Source: Chenopodium formosanum
Lineage: Eukaryota > Streptophyta > Magnoliopsida > Caryophyllales > Amaranthaceae
Reading direction: 5' to 3'
DNA length: 64,000 nt
Assembly (NCBI GenBank): GCA_024500155.1
Contig: CM044872.1
Span: 55,929,460 to 55,993,459 of the forward strand
Each line of letters begins with the position of its first letter. Positions within the stretch are counted from its first letter, which is position 1. Shown here piece after piece: positions 59,201 to 64,000 of this stretch. Position numbers and translations under genes: made by a program. The notes under the pieces are model-generated. The model worked only from the letters and a program-made list of their open reading frames with translations. It did not search any database and had not been told where the DNA came from.

Positions 59201-62179
59201 CCTTTATATTTGGTGCAAAACTCACCTTCCAACTCCTTGCTTTTAAAAGGCATAAAGATGCCTCACCCAGTCATGCACGTCATATATCACTTGTTCATAC
59301 CCATGGTGAAAAGTACGTCCATAAAGGATTATTCCATGAACATGAACGGAAGTTGACTTTTTATCATTTGCAATGTACATCTTACATTGTCCTAAAAATA
59401 TTAACATACACTTAAAGCATACACTATGGAATACACATCAAATAGTCATGATACGCTCATGAAAAAAAAAAAAAAAAAAATTAAGCCAATATTAACATCT
59501 TACATGTTCTCCTAGTTTAAGTCTAAATTATTCAAATTATTAGCAGAAGTAGTACTTTTGCACATGGGATTTTGGAACAATTGTACTACCTAACCTCATA
59601 TTTCACTTAATTTTATTAAATACATTTGACTTTGTTCAAGTATACAACAAGTCAATTTAATAATATAACAAGTTAATCGAAATAAAATTAAAAAATCAAT
59701 TAGGAACATAAAATCTTGAAACTTAACCCATGTTAGCAATAATGAATTAAGAGAACAAAATGAATAACCATACAAATTCTCCCACATACAAAGCAATAAC
59801 AATAACAAGTACCACTGATGTGGCAAAAATAATTAAACTAATTTATTGAAATAAAGTTGCATATGTATAAATTGTGAATACTTAGAACTCCCTTTACTCC
59901 TAAATGTTCTTTCCATTTTGACTGTGCACATTTGCTAATGTATTACTTTGATCATTAATATTTATGGTTGCATATAAGTAAAAAAATATATATATAACAA
60001 TTGAATATGAATAAACTACTCATCGAAACGAATCAAATAAGACCAAAAAATAAAATTAAAAAAAATAGAATAGGAAGGAGAATTATGGAATCAACTAATC
60101 AAGAAATTTCAATATCATACCTAGTATTCTACCAAAAGGGCAAAAGTTACAACACCCAGAAGATAAAGCACATGAATTTGACATCAAATTATATTATATT
60201 ATATCTATTTCATTTTTATAGTCCCATTTGGAATTAGTACAACTTTAATAAGACTTTTGACCTCGAGATTTAACCTTTCAAAATCACATTTGGCTATCTA
60301 GTTAAATATTGCCATAATCGAACCTCAATCATTAACACCAAAGCACCCAATCCCTCTAAAGGCCAAAACCCTATCTTCTAAAATTGTTAATAGAAAAGGG
60401 TATAAATGAAAACATTGGGAAAAATACCTATTCGAAATCACATTGAAACACGCAAAAAGAAAAATCCATCAATACTCTAATAGGATTAGTATAATCTAGA
60501 TTATTTTTTTAAAAAAAACAAATAACTCTTAAAAAGTAAAGTAGCATTCTACATAAGAACATCCAAATAGGGGATCATTCATGAAGGAAATTCCATAAAC
60601 AGAACTTTAAAGGGAAATGTTCTCAAACAACCAAATTCCCATGGAGCAAACCTCCCTCTCCTTGCACCCTTGAAAAAAATTAAGAAAATCTATAAATGTA
60701 AGCTTTTAAAACTACATAAGAATATGACATGTCATAAAAATCACTAACCCGTTAGTATAGCAATGCGAGCATTTGATCCAAATCATCAGCATGCAATTTC
60801 GAGACCAAAAAATTTGTACAAGTTGCAGGACTCACGATGTTAACAACCAAGTATAAGGCTCAGATTGTTGCTTCATAAAGCTACAAATATTCTACTACGA
60901 TGGCCACCTTATTAGCGTAAGGTACATCTTTTTAACAGCATTTGCATCTCATCAAACATAAAAATATCCACAAGTTCCATACTTAACAAAGGATTTCCAA
61001 TAAAATAACTCAAGACTCAAGAGGTAAAAGCTTCTCCAATCTCCAGGCCCCCCACCACAGGAATAAGAATTGATTTCTTAGGATGTTCTGTCTATAGTGC
61101 TTATACCAAGAATTATGACAAATGAATTTACACTTCAGGCTCAGAAAGGTAGTATTAAGATGTATGAGAAAATGGCATTCGGGTTGAACTGTCCTCCAAA
61201 GTTTAGAGACGTAAAGCACTTCTATGCAAAAACCTCAGCATTCTCACGACCAATTTTAATGACTAGCTCAAAATTCACCAATAAAATTCCCATAAAGGAT
61301 GTAATTTTAACTGTTTCAGGAACCACATTATTTTAACTGCATCAGCCACAATCGATGAATCTTTGTATAACTTCCAAGCTTCCCATGTTACTGCAGAAAA
61401 TTTATCTGGTATTAGTTGTACTCGTGGAGCTCTTAGAGTGACATCAAACCAAACAACAGTAGGAACTACCTATCCTTCAACACAAAAGGCTAAACTACAT
61501 TCCTATCACCCAAGTATACACAATTAATAAAACCTTAAAAGCCCCATTACGACATTCTCTACTACTATAGTAATACCGCATAATTCTAGGGTTAATTTTT
61601 TCATTACACGGTACTCCACATAAACCGTAATGCCATTTAAATTTCACAACCTCTTTCCACAAATTAACAGTCCAATAGAGTCCGAAAAGCTACCGAGAAA
61701 AGGGTAACAATAAAAATAAGTTTTTAATAAAAAAAAAAACATCTTATTCTAAACGTGGCTCTCACTCAATCACACAAGAACGGCCCCTCCCCTCGAGCCA
61801 GAACTGAAGGGCGGCCGCCCTGGGCTCGGGGAGAAAAGGTCCGTTTTTAATAGTTCCATCCTACAATCAAGATGTATAAACAACAGCCTGCAACACATTA
61901 ACAGCCAAATTTGACTCAATTATCAAATCAGGCTCCAAGCATCACATTAACATCTTCTCACATAAGAATATCAACACAATTTGCACATATCAGGATTCCA
62001 GCAACAAAATCAATCACTATAATCATTCATAACCTCAGTAATAATCAAAAGTTCAACTTTTAACATTACAAGAACCCTAAAATTACTATACTGAAAATCA
62101 AATCAACGATAAACCCTAGATTGCGAAATTCAAATTCGATAATTTAAAAAGGACAAAACAATAAAAGCATCTTACCTCG
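56278..62179. other. Gene-free AT-rich region, largely unexplained
   Basis: No convincing coding region. A stretch near 58720-58880 (GTGCCAGTCCCAAGCCTAGA, TTTAGGATGGGCGACCTCAT, CATGTTGGTTCATGCAGCCC) looks like a diverged dispersed repeat, possibly retroelement-derived, with low confidence. A nested GC-rich palindrome lies at 61789-61831. The rest I cannot identify; part may be introns or exons of a non-coding transcript from 62280. Confidence 0.45.
61789..61831. repeat. GC-rich nested palindrome
   Basis: CCCCTCGAGCC (61789-61799) pairs with GGGCTCGGGG (61822-61831), enclosing the perfect palindrome AGGGCGGCCGCCCT (61808-61821). It stands out sharply from the surrounding AT-rich DNA. Confidence 0.8.
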
Positions 62180-62290
62180 AAGCTGCTTCAATGGAGTAAA
62201 GAAAGCCAAGAATCCGCTTCAATGGAGAATTAAGAGCACGCGCTTCAATGGAGGAGAGAGATTGAGAGAGAAGGAGGTGTGCAGCGTAAA
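62176..62290 (-). ncRNA. Possible first (non-coding) exon of a minus-strand transcript
   Basis: On the minus strand a CT-rich, leader-like stretch contains CTCCATTGAAGC three times (62253-62242, 62227-62216, 62196-62185) and ends GCTTCGAG|GTAAGATGC, a strong donor at about 62176. No long frame is present and I found no matching coding exon downstream (to the left). It may be a 5' UTR or a non-coding RNA start. Confidence 0.3.
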
Positions 62291-62676
62291 AGTGAAAAGC
62301 TCCAAAGGAAGAAAAATGAAAACTTCGGAGGAAAATTAGTAATGTCTGCCGTCACGGATAAATTATCGTAAATAAAAGGGGAGTTTTTCCCCGAGTTTTT
62401 AAAGAGTCATGTAAGATTTAATTTTCTTTAACGCGCCATGTAGGATTATAAAATTTAAGTTATAACCAATTAAATAAGAGATTATTAATTTCTTTTACAA
62501 TTAAATAATTCAAATACCACGTAAGCAAAATTGACGAATGAAATTTTAAAGTTTAAATTAATTAAATACAAAATACTATCTTTTGAGATTAGGAATTTTA
62601 TCTAATATTTTAAAACTAATATAATAACAATTTTAATCACACAAATATGAAAAATATTTTTTAAAAAAAGACTAAC

Positions 62677-62705
62677 AAACCGCGCATTGCACGGGTTTCA
62701 TCTAG
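62677..62705 (+). mobile_element. Helitron-type 3' terminus (hairpin + CTAG)
   Basis: AAACCGCGCATTGCACGGGT plus TT forms a hairpin, then CATCTAG followed by T: the layout of a Helitron 3' end on the plus strand. The 5' end was not found. Confidence 0.55.
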
Positions 62706-62768
62706 TGTAAAGATACTACAGAGTATGAAGTACTTGTATATATGTGTGATTAGTCTGATTAAATTTTG

Positions 62769-62950
62769 GATAATAATATACGTACCTCTTGGCTTAAACT
62801 ATATATAATAATATAAACATTAAATAAGCTTACTAAAATGTTCATACCAAATAAAAAAAAATACGGAGTACTAAAATGGAATTAAGTTCAGAATTCATGA
62901 TAAAATCACACACATATTAATGTAATTAATGTTATCTATCTAATTTTAGA
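62769..62950. mobile_element. Degraded relative of the palindrome-ended MITE family
   Basis: AAAATGGAATTAAGTTCAGA then ATTCATGATAAAATCAC and TGTAATTAATGT match the interior of the copies at 31481 and 39430; the terminal palindromes are eroded. Limits approximate. Confidence 0.5.
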
Positions 62951-63178
62951 GAAAAATAGTACATAAAATATTTTTTTGAAGGAAAGTGTTAAGTGTAATA
63001 AAATAAATTTAGTCTTATAGAGTGGGCTAAGTTGAGTAGATATATTATAAAAATAAAATAATTAGCCAATTTGTTCGTTGCACATTGTTAAAAACTTTAA
63101 AAGTTCTGTAAAAAAAAAAATTAAAAAGTTTAATAGAATATGTGAACAAACAAAAATATAAAACAAAATCTTGAGTAA

Positions 63179-63340
63179 GGGCCTGTTCACTTCAGCTTAA
63201 TTTCAGTTCAGTTCAGTTCATTTCAGCTCTTAATTTCTTTCTCTCATAAAATATTCATTTTAGTTCTATTCAGTTCAATTTAGCTCAAATCAGTTCAGCG
63301 CAGTTCAATTCACTTTAGTTCAATAAATATAAACATGCCC
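63179..63340. mobile_element. PIF/Harbinger-like MITE, copy 3 (162 bp)
   Basis: Ends GGGCCTGTTCACTTCAGC and, inverted, GGGCATGTTTA, with TAA duplicated at 63176-63178 and 63341-63343. Interior of CAGTTCAGTT repeats, very like the copies at 38087 and 46283. Confidence 0.8.
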
Positions 63341-63343
63341 TAA

Positions 63344-64000
63344 AATTATATATATTAGAGAGGGTATAATACTTATCCTCTTGAATAACTTTTCAGCTCA
63401 GTTGAAGATATCCTCTCTGATGTTGAGTATTGTAGAGGATCCTCAAAAGGAATAGAGGATACTTAATAATACCAGAGCGTCCCACGCATTCCCATAGCCA
63501 AACGACTATGTTTATTGACAGCATAACAAAACAAAAAAAAGTATCCAACTTACAGTGCTATGGAGCTGTGTCTGGTTAATATGTCATATAAACCGACTAT
63601 GTTAATATAGTGGCAATTTTGCAAATATGAGAGCTAGATTATTTTAATATTTACATGCTTCTCTCTCCTTCCCTCCAAAAGCAATTCTTTTTCTCTTCTC
63701 CCCTCCCAAAGCATTTATGCTTTCTCCTTTGCACAACCACAGTTGCACAACCGTTTTCGGGGGCATAATTTGGCCGGCCGGTTGAAAGACACCCTACTTC
63801 GTGCGGTGGTGTTAAGACCATCTCCAATGGTGAGACTCAACTTTGAGTTTTGAAATACAAAATGAGTTGTTTTTTACCTCTAATAGTGATACCCAACCTA
63901 CTTCTCAATTTAGCAACTCATGTAAAGTCTAATTTCCCAATGGTGAGACTTTCTAAAGTATACTAATGTCACTTTCAATTAATGGCCCACCAAATCATAT
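63344..64000. other. Window end, no gene recognised
   Basis: AT-rich to mixed sequence with a CT-rich patch near 63660-63730. The last part (from about 63815, CATCTCCAATGGTGAGACTC) has the look of another dispersed repeat, with CCCAATGGTGAGACTTTC recurring at about 63937. Confidence 0.35.

Overview
The window is nuclear DNA of a flowering plant. It is AT-rich, its genes are split by GT-AG introns, and it is full of A/T and (AT)n runs and short inverted-repeat transposons. The gene set (chloroplast FtsHi pseudoprotease, peroxisomal NAD carrier, CAF-1 subunit FAS2, TED7-like wall protein, TBL acetyltransferase, HECATE bHLH, plant CCCH protein) is that of a eudicot. The general look of the repeats suggests Caryophyllales/Amaranthaceae, but that is only an impression. 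Exon borders were worked out by hand from splice consensus, frame continuity and remembered family sequences; no alignment was run.

Layout. 1-1845: intergenic, with a decayed copy of the last PXN exon and a 47-codon remnant. 1846-6310 (-): FtsHi4-like gene, 3 exons. 6311-7839: spacer with a Stowaway element and a 77-bp duplication. 7840-12232 (-): PXN-like carrier, 11 coding exons, one intron with a GC donor. 12233-14541: probable 5' UTR intron of PXN and spacer with tandem repeats. 14542-17042 (-): class-V PLP enzyme, 5 exons. 18325-22694 (+): FAS2, 12 exons, with two E2F-type sites just upstream. 23387-24271 (-): TED7-like proline-rich membrane protein, convergent with FAS2. 26508-29743 (-): TBL gene, 3 coding exons, with likely UTR exons to about 30400.

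30400-44279 is a gene-free, transposon-rich block. It contains two ~900-bp elements with long inverted repeats (one with a perfect 9-bp target duplication, the Mutator hallmark), a PIF/Harbinger-like MITE family with TWA duplications, a MITE family whose termini are themselves palindromes, Helitron-type 3' ends and two SINE-like elements. 44280-45089 (+) is a HECATE3-like bHLH gene. 45090-49790 is a repeat-poor AT-rich spacer. 49791-53399 (-) is a three-finger CCCH protein with a 13-residue repeat. 53400-64000 holds a 102-bp tandem array, an orphan first exon with its donor site but no ATG in frame, an 18-bp repeat beside an (AT)n tract, a GC-rich nested palindrome, a possible non-coding first exon, another Helitron-type 3' end and another MITE.

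The genes serve unrelated cell functions (plastid protein import/quality control, peroxisome transport, PLP chemistry, chromatin assembly, secondary wall, wall acetylation, gynoecium development, RNA binding). Nothing suggests a biosynthetic cluster or operon-like system. I did not find a convincing new molecular system; the most interesting material is the transposon landscape and some gene-structure oddities.
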